Shown here in pieces: positions 26,956-34,500 of a stretch of 37,562 nucleotides of DNA. Origin of the DNA: Clostridia bacterium (GTDB lineage Bacteria; Bacillota; Clostridia; TANB77; CAG-508); contig JAAWEA010000013.1 in the NCBI GenBank assembly GCA_022794055.1, positions 1 through 37,562 on the forward strand, in the 5' to 3' direction. Under the pieces are notes generated by a model. It was given only the letters and a program-made list of their open reading frames with translations, made no database searches and was not told where the DNA came from. Positions within the stretch are counted from its first letter, which is position 1. The number at the start of each line of letters is the position of its first letter. A program made the translations under genes and the position numbers.

Positions 26956-26986
26956 AAAAAATAGCCTATTAAATAAACTATTTTTT
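26956..26986 (-). terminator. AT-rich hairpin between the XRE gene and the MmeI-like gene
   Basis: AAAAAATAG (26956-26964) pairs with CTATTTTTT (26978-26986) across a 13-nt loop, 27 nt after the XRE stop. It would end or reduce transcription into the MmeI-like gene. The stem has only one G-C pair, so it is weak. Confidence 0.45.
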
Positions 26987-27012
26987 GTATGATTTTAAAA
27001 TATTAAATTTTC

Positions 27013-27342
27013 TTATAATTTTTTTGCAATATAATCCATTATGTCTAAAAATTTTTGTTTTTTATTTTCATCTAACCTTTCAAGTTGCTTAAATAACTGT
27101 TTTATATAAATATCATTATTTATTTCTATTTTAATATCTTTGTCATAAATAAGATAATCTAAACTTAAATTTAATTTTTCAGCAATCAATATAAGTGTAG
27201 ACAAACTAGGTCTTCTTTTTGCTGTTTCAATATTGGAAAGAAAAGCTGGACTAATATTTAATTCTTCCGCCAAACTTTCTTGCGTCTTATTATTTTTTAT
27301 TCTTGCTTCTGCTATTTTTTGCCCAATTAAATTAAAATTCAT
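27013..27342 (-). CDS. XRE-type regulator upstream of the MmeI-like gene
   Basis: The 109-residue protein has a Cro/C1 helix-turn-helix (about 5-60: 'IGQKIAEARIKNNKTQESLAEELN', 'SPAFLSNIETAKRRPS') and a short helical tail. I chose the ATG at 27342, preceded by GGAG; an in-frame ATG at 27390 has no such signal. A perfect inverted repeat at 27341-27377 covers the start region, which suggests self-repression. It lies 109 nt before the MmeI-like gene on the same strand and could act like an R-M controller protein. It is longer than classical C proteins, so this role is inference. Confidence 0.82.
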   Translation of the reverse strand: MNFNLIGQKIAEARIKNNKTQESLAEELNISPAFLSNIETAKRRPSLSTLILIAEKLNLSLDYLIYDKDIKIEINNDIYIKQLFKQLERLDENKKQKFLDIMDYIAKKL

Positions 27343-27377
27343 TATACTAATTCTCCATTTTTTATAATTAGTATAAT
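27341..27377. promoter_or_regulatory. Perfect 11-bp inverted repeat, likely operator
   Basis: ATTATACTAAT (27341-27351) and ATTAGTATAAT (27367-27377) are exact reverse complements, 15 nt apart. They overlap the ribosome binding site and start codon of the XRE gene. This placement suits binding by the XRE dimer. Confidence 0.6.
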
Positions 27378-27457
27378 TATATTTTAACATTTTATATATT
27401 TACATTTACTTAAAGAATAGTTTTTATTTCATATAGCATAGTGAAAGATAAAAAAAT

Positions 27458-27700
27458 TTAGTTTAAATATATAAGTTTATTACTAAATTCTATACAATTT
27501 TCACACATATAAATTTCGTTTATTTTTCTAAGGTCTTCAACTCGACTACAACTAATACATTTTTTTGAGGTTTTATCACAAAATTTCCTAGAAAATCTAA
27601 AGATATTTCCATTACATCTTTTTCAACTACGGTTAGATAATCTCGTTGTTCTAAAGGCAAAACAACTGTACCTAATTCGTCCACTTTTCTTAATATCCAT
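27458..27700 (-). pseudogene. Degraded AbrB/SpoVT-type regulator with zinc-ribbon tail
   Basis: One frame reads 'RKVDELGTVVLPLEQRDYL' and 'EKDVMEISLDFLGNFVIKPQ', a clear AbrB/SpoVT swapped-hairpin domain ('RKVDELGRIVIP' in intact members). The frame then breaks at an A-run near 27573. The next frame gives 'CISCSRVEDLRKINEIYMC' and 'ENCIEFSNKLIYLN' up to a TAA at 27458, the C-x-x-C pair seen at the end of clostridial AbrB proteins. The start codon at 27700 is also out of frame with the domain. At least two lesions, so probably inactive. Confidence 0.6.
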
Positions 27701-27704
27701 TTGT

Positions 27705-28087
27705 TTTAAATAACTCTAATTTTTCTCTTAATATTTCTTCATCAAATAACTTTTGCATAAATAGTCCTATTCTATTTTGCATTCCTATATTAGTATAAAT
27801 ATAATTAATACAATAAGATAGAGATTGCTCTATTCCCATAATAGCTAAAATATCATATCCATTTTTATACTATTACTTATTTGTTTAGATGTTTGTTAAA
27901 ATCATTATTATCTTACTTTGAAATTCCTTTTGGTATCCTTATCAAAGAATCGTTAAAATTTGCTTCTGCAGAAGGCATTTGGATAATATTAATGTCATTT
28001 ATCTAAATATCTAATACTAATTAAAAGCGAATCTTTACCACCAGAAAATAATATTATAGCTTTTTTCATTTTTTCTCTTTGTTCCAT
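27705..28087 (-). pseudogene. Degraded PP-loop (ATP pyrophosphatase) gene
   Basis: From an ATG at 28087 (or 28069) the frame reads 'MKKAIILFSGGKDSLLISIRYLDK' before a stop. SGGKDS is the ATP-binding PP-loop of tRNA/nucleotide-modifying enzymes such as QueC, TtcA or ThiI. After the stop, further readable pieces occur in shifted frames: 'MPSAEANFNDSLIRIPKGISK', then 'YDILAIMGIEQSLSYCINYI' and 'NRIGLFMQKLFDEEILREKL'. Several frame breaks are needed, so the gene is dead. The exact family cannot be decided. It directly precedes the AbrB-like remnant on the same strand, probably as a former operon. Confidence 0.55.
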
Positions 28088-28124
28088 TTTTAAAGTTCCA
28101 CTTACTATAAAATTAAATATAATA

Positions 28125-28165
28125 AAAACATCTCAATTTATATTTACTTTATATTGAGATGTTTT
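28125..28165 (-). terminator. Terminator of the LPYAG surface protein gene
   Basis: AAAACATCTCAAT (28125-28137) and ATTGAGATGTTTT (28153-28165) form a perfect 13-bp stem with a 15-nt loop, just after the stop at 28173. Confidence 0.85.
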
Positions 28166-28172
28166 ATATTAT

Positions 28173-29489
28173 TTATCTTTTATTTTTTCTTGCTTTTAAT
28201 AATAAACCTATACTTGTGATTATACTTATAATTAATACTATTTTAATTACTGTTGTTGTTGCTCCTGCATAAGGTAATACTGTTTTGCTAATTGAAGTAT
28301 CCTTTTGCTTAGGAGTTATAACTTGTTTATTTTCATTTACTTCTTTATTAATCATATCTTCATTATTATTTTCTTGAGTGTTATCTTTTTGACTATTATC
28401 TTGTTCGCTATCATAATTATTATCTTTTTCATTTTGTTCTAATGGTTCGTTTTTGATTATTAAACGTATTTCTTCACCTTTATCATTTATAACTCTTCCA
28501 TCTGCTGTTACTCTAAAAATGTAAACATTATCATTTAACTTATAACCACTTGGTTCTACTGTTTGCTGTATTGTATATTTTCCTTCTTCCAAATTGCCTA
28601 CATTAAAAATACCTTTGTTATCTGATTTTCCAGATTTTATTACTTTACCATTTTCATCTTTTAATACAAATTGAGCACCTAATATTGGATTTTCTTCTAA
28701 GTCTGTATTTAACACCTTAAAATTATAATCTTCTAATATCATTTTAAATTGGCTAAATTCTATTGTAGATAATATTGTACAATCATGTTGTACATAAGAT
28801 GAAATTAACCCAAAGCTTTCACCCTTATGAAATGAATAATCTAGATTAATATTTAATATTTCTTCATCTTCCTCTTCTATCTTTACATTAGTTGGAGACA
28901 CTTCTACTGATAATTCATGAATTTGTTTATTAGTTTTATCAATTGATTTTATTAATTCTCCAAAACTAGCTACTGTTGTAGATTTTGTATTTTTAAATTC
29001 ATTTATATCTATATTCTCTATTTTATATATACATGTAGTATCTTTCCCAAATAACAATATATATCCTGAAATTTTTTGATCTTTAATATCTGCATTAAAT
29101 ATAAATCCAGCACCATCAAGTGTATGATAATTTGCTTTTGATTCGTCAATTATAAATTTGAATATTTTTTTACCTTTATTTTTGTATTCTTTAAATAGAA
29201 AATCCTTATATGAATCTTGTCCATATCCATAAAAATCAATTACATCATTTTGTATAATAATATGTTTTCCATTATATGCTTTATCATCTGTTGTTGTTCT
29301 AGTATGCCACTCCCAATAATTTTCATCTTGCCATTCACTCCAGTTATCTTTTGAAATTACTATTTCATCTGTAGCTTTTACAAAGATGTTATTTAACAGT
29401 ATAATACTTAAAGTCATAATTAATATTATCATAATTCTTGTGTGTAATGATAATTTACTTGTTTTACTAACTTTTCTATTTTTTTCCAT
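28173..29489 (-). CDS. SpaA-domain cell-wall-anchored surface protein with LPYAG sorting signal
   Basis: The 438-residue protein has a signal peptide/helix (about 18-40) and a unique N-terminal domain (about 42-245). That domain is rich in aromatic residues ('WSEWQDENYWEWHT'; 'LDGAGFIFNADI' suggests a lectin-like beta sandwich, inference). One SpaA/Cna-B domain follows (about 250-348: 'FKVLNTDLEENPILGAQFVL', 'DNKGIFNVGNLEEGKYTIQQ'). Next come an Asn/Gln/Asp-rich spacer and L405-P-Y-A-G409, a hydrophobic helix and a RKNKR tail. This C-terminus is a sortase signal of LPxxG form with A instead of T. The ATG at 29489 is preceded by GGTGA, and a strong promoter lies 17 nt upstream. No sortase or pilin gene adjoins it. 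Confidence 0.85.
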   Translation of the reverse strand: MEKNRKVSKTSKLSLHTRIMIILIMTLSIILLNNIFVKATDEIVISKDNWSEWQDENYWEWHTRTTTDDKAYNGKHIIIQNDVIDFYGYGQDSYKDFLFKEYKNKGKKIFKFIIDESKANYHTLDGAGFIFNADIKDQKISGYILLFGKDTTCIYKIENIDINEFKNTKSTTVASFGELIKSIDKTNKQIHELSVEVSPTNVKIEEEDEEILNINLDYSFHKGESFGLISSYVQHDCTILSTIEFSQFKMILEDYNFKVLNTDLEENPILGAQFVLKDENGKVIKSGKSDNKGIFNVGNLEEGKYTIQQTVEPSGYKLNDNVYIFRVTADGRVINDKGEEIRLIIKNEPLEQNEKDNNYDSEQDNSQKDNTQENNNEDMINKEVNENKQVITPKQKDTSISKTVLPYAGATTTVIKIVLIISIITSIGLLLKARKNKR

Positions 29490-29505
29490 TCTAATCACCA
29501 TATAG

Positions 29506-29534
29506 ATTATATCACACACTTCTTATTATTGCAA
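29506..29534 (-). promoter_or_regulatory. Promoter of the LPYAG surface protein gene
   Basis: On the minus strand TTGCAA (29534-29529) and TATAAT (29511-29506) are separated by 17 nt. It lies so close to the ATG at 29489 that the leader is very short, which rules out the in-frame start at 29519 inside the promoter. Confidence 0.8.
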
Positions 29535-29750
29535 CCTTTTATGTATACTTTTTTAAAATATTGTTTACTTTCCTGTGTTTTGGGTATAACTAATAGTATT
29601 ACTTTGTTTTTTAATCCTAATTATTTTTATTTGAATTTTCAATATATTTTATTTGTATTGAAAACTTCTAGCTAGTATTGCCAATTGGTTTAATTCGTTT
29701 AAAAGCCTTGATATACTTATTATGTAGGATTGTTAACATGGAGGTATATT

Positions 29751-30089
29751 ATGAAATCTATAAAAAAAGAAGAAATTGATAAAATACTTGGAGAAATTTT
29801 TAAAGAATATCGTTTAATAAATGGTTTAACTCAAGAAAAAATTGCAGAAAAATTAGGCATTTCTGTAAAATATATCTCACGAATCGAAAATGGTATTGGT
29901 GGTGTAAAAGTTGAAACGCTTATAAATTATGCAAATATTTTAGGTATATCTCCAAATACTATATTCGATAAGTTGATAATAAATGAAAACTTAAAACCTC
30001 AAATGCAGTTGTCTAGAATTGCAAGTAAATTACCTAGTGAAAAAGTTTTACTTCTTAATGATATTGCTAATTTATTAAAAAATCTGTGA
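29751..30089 (+). CDS. XRE-type regulator
   Basis: The 112-residue protein has a Cro/C1 helix-turn-helix (about 12-68: 'IFKEYRLINGLTQEKIAEKLG', 'SVKYISRIENGIGG') and a helical tail (about 80-112). I chose the ATG at 29751 because GGAGG lies at 29740-29744; a TTG at 29730 precedes that signal. It is divergent from the LPYAG surface protein gene, 261 nt away, so it could regulate that gene (inference from position only). The 55-bp inverted repeat begins 15 nt after its stop. Confidence 0.83.
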   Translation: MKSIKKEEIDKILGEIFKEYRLINGLTQEKIAEKLGISVKYISRIENGIGGVKVETLINYANILGISPNTIFDKLIINENLKPQMQLSRIASKLPSEKVLLLNDIANLLKNL

Positions 30090-30103
30090 AAAGGAAAAAG
30101 AGG

Positions 30104-30220
30104 AAAAGGGAAAAGGGGTCCAGGACAAAAAATCCCTCTTAAAAAATAACTTGTTTTTGTATGATAAAAACAAGTTATTTTTTAAGAGGGATTTTTTGTC
30201 CTGGACCCCTTTTCCCTTTT
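30104..30220. repeat. 55-bp perfect inverted repeat (possible MITE-like element or bidirectional terminator)
   Basis: Positions 30104-30158 and 30166-30220 are exact reverse complements over 55 bp, with a 7-nt loop (GTATGAT). The outer arm carries GGGGTCCAGGAC, unusually G+C-rich for this window. The inner arm, AAATAACTTGTTTTT with U-runs, resembles an ordinary terminator. It fills the gap between two convergent genes (stops at 30089 and 30238). It contains no coding capacity; a reading frame across it is a by-product of the symmetry. Confidence 0.85.
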
Positions 30221-30237
30221 TTCTTTTTTGAACGTTT

Positions 30238-31635
30238 TTATTCTCTCCAAAATGCTCTATAAGTTTCATAGGCTGAATATATATCAAATTTACTTGTTAC
30301 TTCATAAGGTGCGTGCATTGAAAGAACTGGTACTCCACAGTCTATTACATCTGCTCCTTTATTTGCTAGAATATACGCTATTGTTCCTCCTCCGCCAATA
30401 TCTACTTTTCCTAGTTCTGCAATTTGATATTTAATATCATTTTTTTCTAATATATTTCTAATCCAAGCTACATATTCTGCATTCGCATCAGAAGCTCCAG
30501 ATTTTCCTCTTGCTCCAGTATATTTATTAAGGCTAATTCCTTTTCCTAAAAATCCTGCATTTAGTTTATCTGATACTTGACTATATATTGGGTCAAATCC
30601 TGCATCAACATCTGCTGACAACATTTTTGAAAAACAAAATACTTTATCTAATAAATTTGGTTTATTTTTATTAAGTTTATTTAATATCTCAGAAATAAAA
30701 AAGTCAAACATGTGTGATTCCATACCTGTATTTCCCATACTTCCTATTTCTTCTTTGTCAGATAAAATACATACTGCAGTATTTTTTATATTTTCTAATG
30801 TCATCATAGCTACAAGAGATGTATATGCACATACTTTGTCATCTTGACCGTAGGCTGCAACCATACTAGAATCAAAGCCTAAACTTCTAGCTTTAAATGC
30901 TGGTATTACTTCTAATTCTGAACTTTGTAAATCTGCCTCTACAATTCCATATTTTTGATTTAAAATATTTAAAATATTTAATTTTACTTTTTCTTTTGCA
31001 TTTTCATCAGAATAAGGCATACCACCAATCAATATATTTAGATTTTCACCATCAATTCCATTTTTTAATTTTTTCTCCATCTGCTCTTGTGCTAAATGTG
31101 GTAATAAGTCTGTAATTGTAAAAATTGGATCATTTTCATCTTCTCCAATATTTACTGTTATTTTTTCTCCATTTGGTTTTACCATCACTCCATGAATGCT
31201 TAAAGGAATTGTTGTCCATTGATATTTTTTTATTCCTCCATAGTAATGTGTTTTAAAATATGCCATATCTGTGTCTTCATAAAGCGGATTTGGCTTTAAG
31301 TCTAGTCTTGGTGAGTCAACATGTGAACCTATGATATGAAGTCCATTTTCTATATCTTCTGTTCCAATAATAGACAAATACATACTTTTTTCTCTATTTA
31401 CAAAATATACTTTATCTCCTGGCTCTAAATGTTCAAATTCTGAAATATCTTTATAGCCGTTTTCTCTTGCCATTTTAACTGCTTCTACTACAAATTCTCT
31501 TTCTGTTTTAGCTTTATTCAAAAAATTCATATAATCTTTTGAGAAATTAAAAATAGTTTCTTTCTGTCTTGTATCTGTTGTTTCCCAACCATTTACTTTC
31601 TTGTATGTTAATCTTTTTTCTAAATTTTCTTCCAT
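30238..31635 (-). CDS. M18 family metallo-aminopeptidase
   Basis: Cytosolic zinc aminopeptidases of this family release N-terminal residues, often Asp/Glu, from peptides. The 465-residue length is normal. Metal and active-site motifs are in the expected order: 'GSHVDSPR', 'YGQDDKVCAY', 'DKEEIGSMG', 'LSADVDAGFD' and 'VPVLSMHAPYE'. The RBS AAAGGAGG is 5 nt before the ATG. It ends 18 nt from the long inverted repeat and stands alone as a housekeeping gene. The specificity cannot be fixed from sequence. Confidence 0.93.
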   Translation of the reverse strand: MEENLEKRLTYKKVNGWETTDTRQKETIFNFSKDYMNFLNKAKTEREFVVEAVKMARENGYKDISEFEHLEPGDKVYFVNREKSMYLSIIGTEDIENGLHIIGSHVDSPRLDLKPNPLYEDTDMAYFKTHYYGGIKKYQWTTIPLSIHGVMVKPNGEKITVNIGEDENDPIFTITDLLPHLAQEQMEKKLKNGIDGENLNILIGGMPYSDENAKEKVKLNILNILNQKYGIVEADLQSSELEVIPAFKARSLGFDSSMVAAYGQDDKVCAYTSLVAMMTLENIKNTAVCILSDKEEIGSMGNTGMESHMFDFFISEILNKLNKNKPNLLDKVFCFSKMLSADVDAGFDPIYSQVSDKLNAGFLGKGISLNKYTGARGKSGASDANAEYVAWIRNILEKNDIKYQIAELGKVDIGGGGTIAYILANKGADVIDCGVPVLSMHAPYEVTSKFDIYSAYETYRAFWRE

Positions 31636-31755
31636 ATATCCTCCTTTGTTATTTTTTTTTAGTATATCACTTTATTTTTTATTTTTCCACTTTTTTATGT
31701 ATTTATTATATTTTTTAGTAAATACTATAATTATTATTTTTTAAGGAGAATGTTT

Positions 31756-33249
31756 ATGAATTCTTTATGGCTTAGTGAAAATTTTGGAAATAAATACAAA
31801 AAAAATTTAGATTCTAATATTAATTGTGATGTTTGCATTGTTGGAGCTGGTATTTTTGGGCTAACTTGTGCTTATTATTTATCAAAATGTGGATTAAAAG
31901 TAGTAGTGATAGATAAAAATGGAATTGCAGAAAAAACAACTGGGCATACTACAGCCAAAATTACATCCCAACATGGATTATTTTATACTTATTTAATTAA
32001 TAGTTATAGTGAGGAATTTGCTAGAGATTATTTATTGGCAAATGAAAATGCAATTAAAAATATAGAAAATATTATTAATTTAGAAAATATAAATTGTGAT
32101 TTTGAAAAGCAATCCAGTTTTGTATATACAACTAAAAAGGATGAAATAAATAAAATAAAAAAAGAAGTTGATAATGTTAATAAGCTTGGTTTACATGCTA
32201 ATTTTGTTACTAAAACAGGTTTACCTTTTGAAATTGAAGGAGCTGTCCAATTTCCTAATCAAGCACAATTTAACCCATTAAAATATGTTCATGGTCTATG
32301 TAAAAATATTAATGAAATATATACTAATACTACAGTATATGATATTAAACACGAAAATGGTGAACTTAACTTTTTTACTACTGGTGGTACTATACATTCT
32401 AAATATGGCATTTTAGCTTCTCATTATCCTTTTTTAAATTTTCCTGGAATGTATTTCTTTAAAATGTATCAATCAACTTCTTATATTATTGGTATAGATA
32501 CTAAAAAAACTTTAGGTAATGGTATGTATATTACCGCTTCTTCCCCTACTTATTCTTTTAGAACTGCTAATTATAATGGAAAAAAAATCTTGCTATTAGG
32601 TGGACTTGATCATAAAACAGGCTTCCCTGTTAGTCCTGCACAAAGTTATGAAGCATTAGAAAACTATGCAAAAAGTTTATATCCTAATTGTGAAATTTTA
32701 TTTCGTTGGGATACTAATGATTGTATTACTTTAGATAAAATTCCTTATATTGGTCTTTTTTCTAATGTTATTGATAATCTTTATGTTGGTACTGGTTTTA
32801 ATAAGTGGGGGATGACTTCATCTAATGTAGCTGCAAATATCGTATGTGATCAAATTTTAGGTAAAGAGAATAAATATAGTTATGTATTTAATTCTAATCG
32901 TGTTAATCCTATTAAAAATCATACTGAAATGAAAAATATGATAGTAGAGTCTACAGAATCTCTTTTTATTAAGAAAATTAAAGATTCTTCTATTTCCTTT
33001 GACAATATTGAATCTGATTCTGGTGGTATTATTGAAATAAATAAACAAAAAGTAGGAATTTATAAGCATCCATCTGGAGAACTTTATGCTGTTAAACCGA
33101 TTTGTACTCATCTTGGTTGTTTACTTTCTTGGAATGATACAGATAAGACTTGGGACTGCCCTTGCCATGGTTCTCGTTTTGATTATAAAGGTAATAATAT
33201 TCATGACCCTGCTTTTCTAAATCTTGAAAGTTATGACTTAAATTCCTAA
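31756..33249 (+). CDS. FAD-dependent oxidoreductase with C-terminal Rieske domain
   Basis: The 497-residue protein has a DAO-type flavin fold: dinucleotide motif G30-A-G32-I-F-G35 in 'CDVCIVGAGIFGLTCAYYL', and 'TTGHTTAKITSQHGLFY', which is typical of this family. The end of the flavin domain is 'LYVGTGFNKWGMTSSNVAA'. A Rieske [2Fe-2S] domain occupies about 405-497. Its ligands are C450 and H452 (CTHLGC) and C468 and H471 (CPCHGS), with C455/C470 able to form the stabilising disulfide. The family resembles glycine/betaine-type oxidases of unknown substrate. I chose the second of two close ATGs (31756), 7 nt after AAGGAG, because the first is only 1 nt away from it. A TATAAT lies at 31726-31731. 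Confidence 0.9.
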   Translation: MNSLWLSENFGNKYKKNLDSNINCDVCIVGAGIFGLTCAYYLSKCGLKVVVIDKNGIAEKTTGHTTAKITSQHGLFYTYLINSYSEEFARDYLLANENAIKNIENIINLENINCDFEKQSSFVYTTKKDEINKIKKEVDNVNKLGLHANFVTKTGLPFEIEGAVQFPNQAQFNPLKYVHGLCKNINEIYTNTTVYDIKHENGELNFFTTGGTIHSKYGILASHYPFLNFPGMYFFKMYQSTSYIIGIDTKKTLGNGMYITASSPTYSFRTANYNGKKILLLGGLDHKTGFPVSPAQSYEALENYAKSLYPNCEILFRWDTNDCITLDKIPYIGLFSNVIDNLYVGTGFNKWGMTSSNVAANIVCDQILGKENKYSYVFNSNRVNPIKNHTEMKNMIVESTESLFIKKIKDSSISFDNIESDSGGIIEINKQKVGIYKHPSGELYAVKPICTHLGCLLSWNDTDKTWDCPCHGSRFDYKGNNIHDPAFLNLESYDLNS

Positions 33250-33362
33250 TTTTTATTGGTTTTTTTAAATATTTTTAACTTTTTTGTTGACTTATTTTCG
33301 CGTTTTTGCTACAATTTTTTTAATTCATATATTTATATATTATTTATAATTTATTATTAATT

Positions 33363-33404
33363 GAGCTAGATTTCTTCCTTTACGATAAATCTAGTTCTTT
33401 TTTA
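33363..33404. terminator. Terminator between convergent genes
   Basis: GAGCTAGATTT (33363-33373) pairs with AAATCTAGTTC (33387-33397), including one G-T pair, and is followed by a T-run. It serves the oxidoreductase gene (plus) and lies 14 nt from the stop of the opposite gene. Confidence 0.7.
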
Positions 33405-33417
33405 TCTTTTAATATTT

Positions 33418-34293
33418 TTATATTTCTTTTTTTAATATTCCATAAGCCATTGCTATATTTGTTGGTATAATATATTTAGCTTCAATTGCTTCTGCTACAA
33501 CTAATACAAATGCACACATTGCTCTTGTTGCATACCACCAATCTGGATCTTTTTGATTTTTGCGTATATCATCTAGTGATATTTCTTTAAAATATCTTTC
33601 TGTTTCTGTTCTTCTTGTTTCTATATCCATCATAATTGGAGCAGCTACATCTTTATATATAGTATTTTCTTCATATTTTATCCCTGACTCTCTAGCAAAT
33701 TTCTCATGTCCTCCGCCTGTTAATATTAATATATCACTTTTTTCTTTTGGTAAATTTAATCTCTCTTTAATATACTTCTTTACCTCTTCTAAATCAGTTG
33801 TAGCAAAATTATTTGCTAAGTCTTTGAATTGTTCCATTATGTCAATAACTCCAATTTTTGTATTAGCACATTCAATTATACCTTTATTAAATACTGATAT
33901 TTCAGTACTTCCTCCTCCACCAATAAAAACTGCAACCTTTTGGTTGACTTCTTTAGTTGCTCCATTTACTGTTAATAGGTTTTCTTCTTCTTGCGAAATT
34001 ATATTAAAATTATATCCTGTTTCTTTTTTAAATCTATTTAAGAATTCCTTTTTTTCTTCTTTTTCTAAATTTCTGAATATGCTTGTTCCACATACATAAA
34101 TGTCTTGAGATATATTTTTAAGATTATTTACATTTTTTATTAAAAGTTTTATATCATTTTCTCTTAAATGTTTATCTTCTATGTAATGCTTTTTAAATTG
34201 TATTGTTGCTCCTTCTATCTTTTCTATTTTGTTTCCCTCAAATTTATCAATTTTGGTACATGTTGAACCTACTTCTACTATAATTCTAGTCAT
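33418..34293 (-). CDS. Ppx/GppA-like ASKHA-fold protein
   Basis: The 291 residues show an actin-like (ASKHA) fold: phosphate-1-like 'IIVEVGSTCTKID', phosphate-2 'VAVFIGGGGSTEISVF' and adenosine-type 'LILTGGGHEKFA'. The second motif and 'TVNGATKEV' resemble exopolyphosphatase/GppA (polyphosphate or pppGpp hydrolysis). The first motif has Glu where Ppx has Asp, and the C-terminal HD-like domain of long Ppx is absent. So activity is uncertain, and it might be another ASKHA ATPase/phosphatase. The RBS AAGGAG is at good distance. It is divergent from the LysR gene. Confidence 0.65.
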   Translation of the reverse strand: MTRIIVEVGSTCTKIDKFEGNKIEKIEGATIQFKKHYIEDKHLRENDIKLLIKNVNNLKNISQDIYVCGTSIFRNLEKEEKKEFLNRFKKETGYNFNIISQEEENLLTVNGATKEVNQKVAVFIGGGGSTEISVFNKGIIECANTKIGVIDIMEQFKDLANNFATTDLEEVKKYIKERLNLPKEKSDILILTGGGHEKFARESGIKYEENTIYKDVAAPIMMDIETRRTETERYFKEISLDDIRKNQKDPDWWYATRAMCAFVLVVAEAIEAKYIIPTNIAMAYGILKKEI

Positions 34294-34384
34294 TTTTTTC
34301 TCCTTTTTATATAATATATTTAAGTTTTACTTTTTAAAATATGAATCTCTACTATATAAAAAATAAATCTAAATATTTTAAAAA

Positions 34385-34413
34385 ATTAGACTAGAAATAT
34401 TATACTATTGCAA
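34385..34413 (-). promoter_or_regulatory. Promoter of the Ppx/GppA-like gene
   Basis: On the minus strand TTGCAA (34413-34408) and TCTAAT (34390-34385) are separated by 17 nt. The promoter gives a leader of about 85 nt. Confidence 0.55.
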
Positions 34414-34451
34414 AAATAATTTATCAAGTATAATTTTATTCTGAATAGTTT

Positions 34452-34480
34452 TTGATTTTTAGAAAAAACTGTAGTATAAT
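34452..34480 (+). promoter_or_regulatory. Promoter of the LysR-family gene
   Basis: TTGATT (34452-34457) and TATAAT (34475-34480) are separated by 17 nt. It lies 20 nt before the ATG, so the leader is very short and just holds GAGG. Confidence 0.75.
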
Positions 34481-34500
34481 TTTATAAATGAGGTTATATT

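Noticed and set aside
22967..30240. An integrated element with attL/attR at tRNA-Arg(UCU).
   Set aside because: I looked for a second copy of the tRNA 3' end to the right and saw none, and there is no integrase. Only an island-like content can be claimed.
30075..30434. Open frames across the 55-bp inverted repeat on both strands.
   Set aside because: They arise from the symmetrical repeat and from the antisense of the M18 gene; no start signals.
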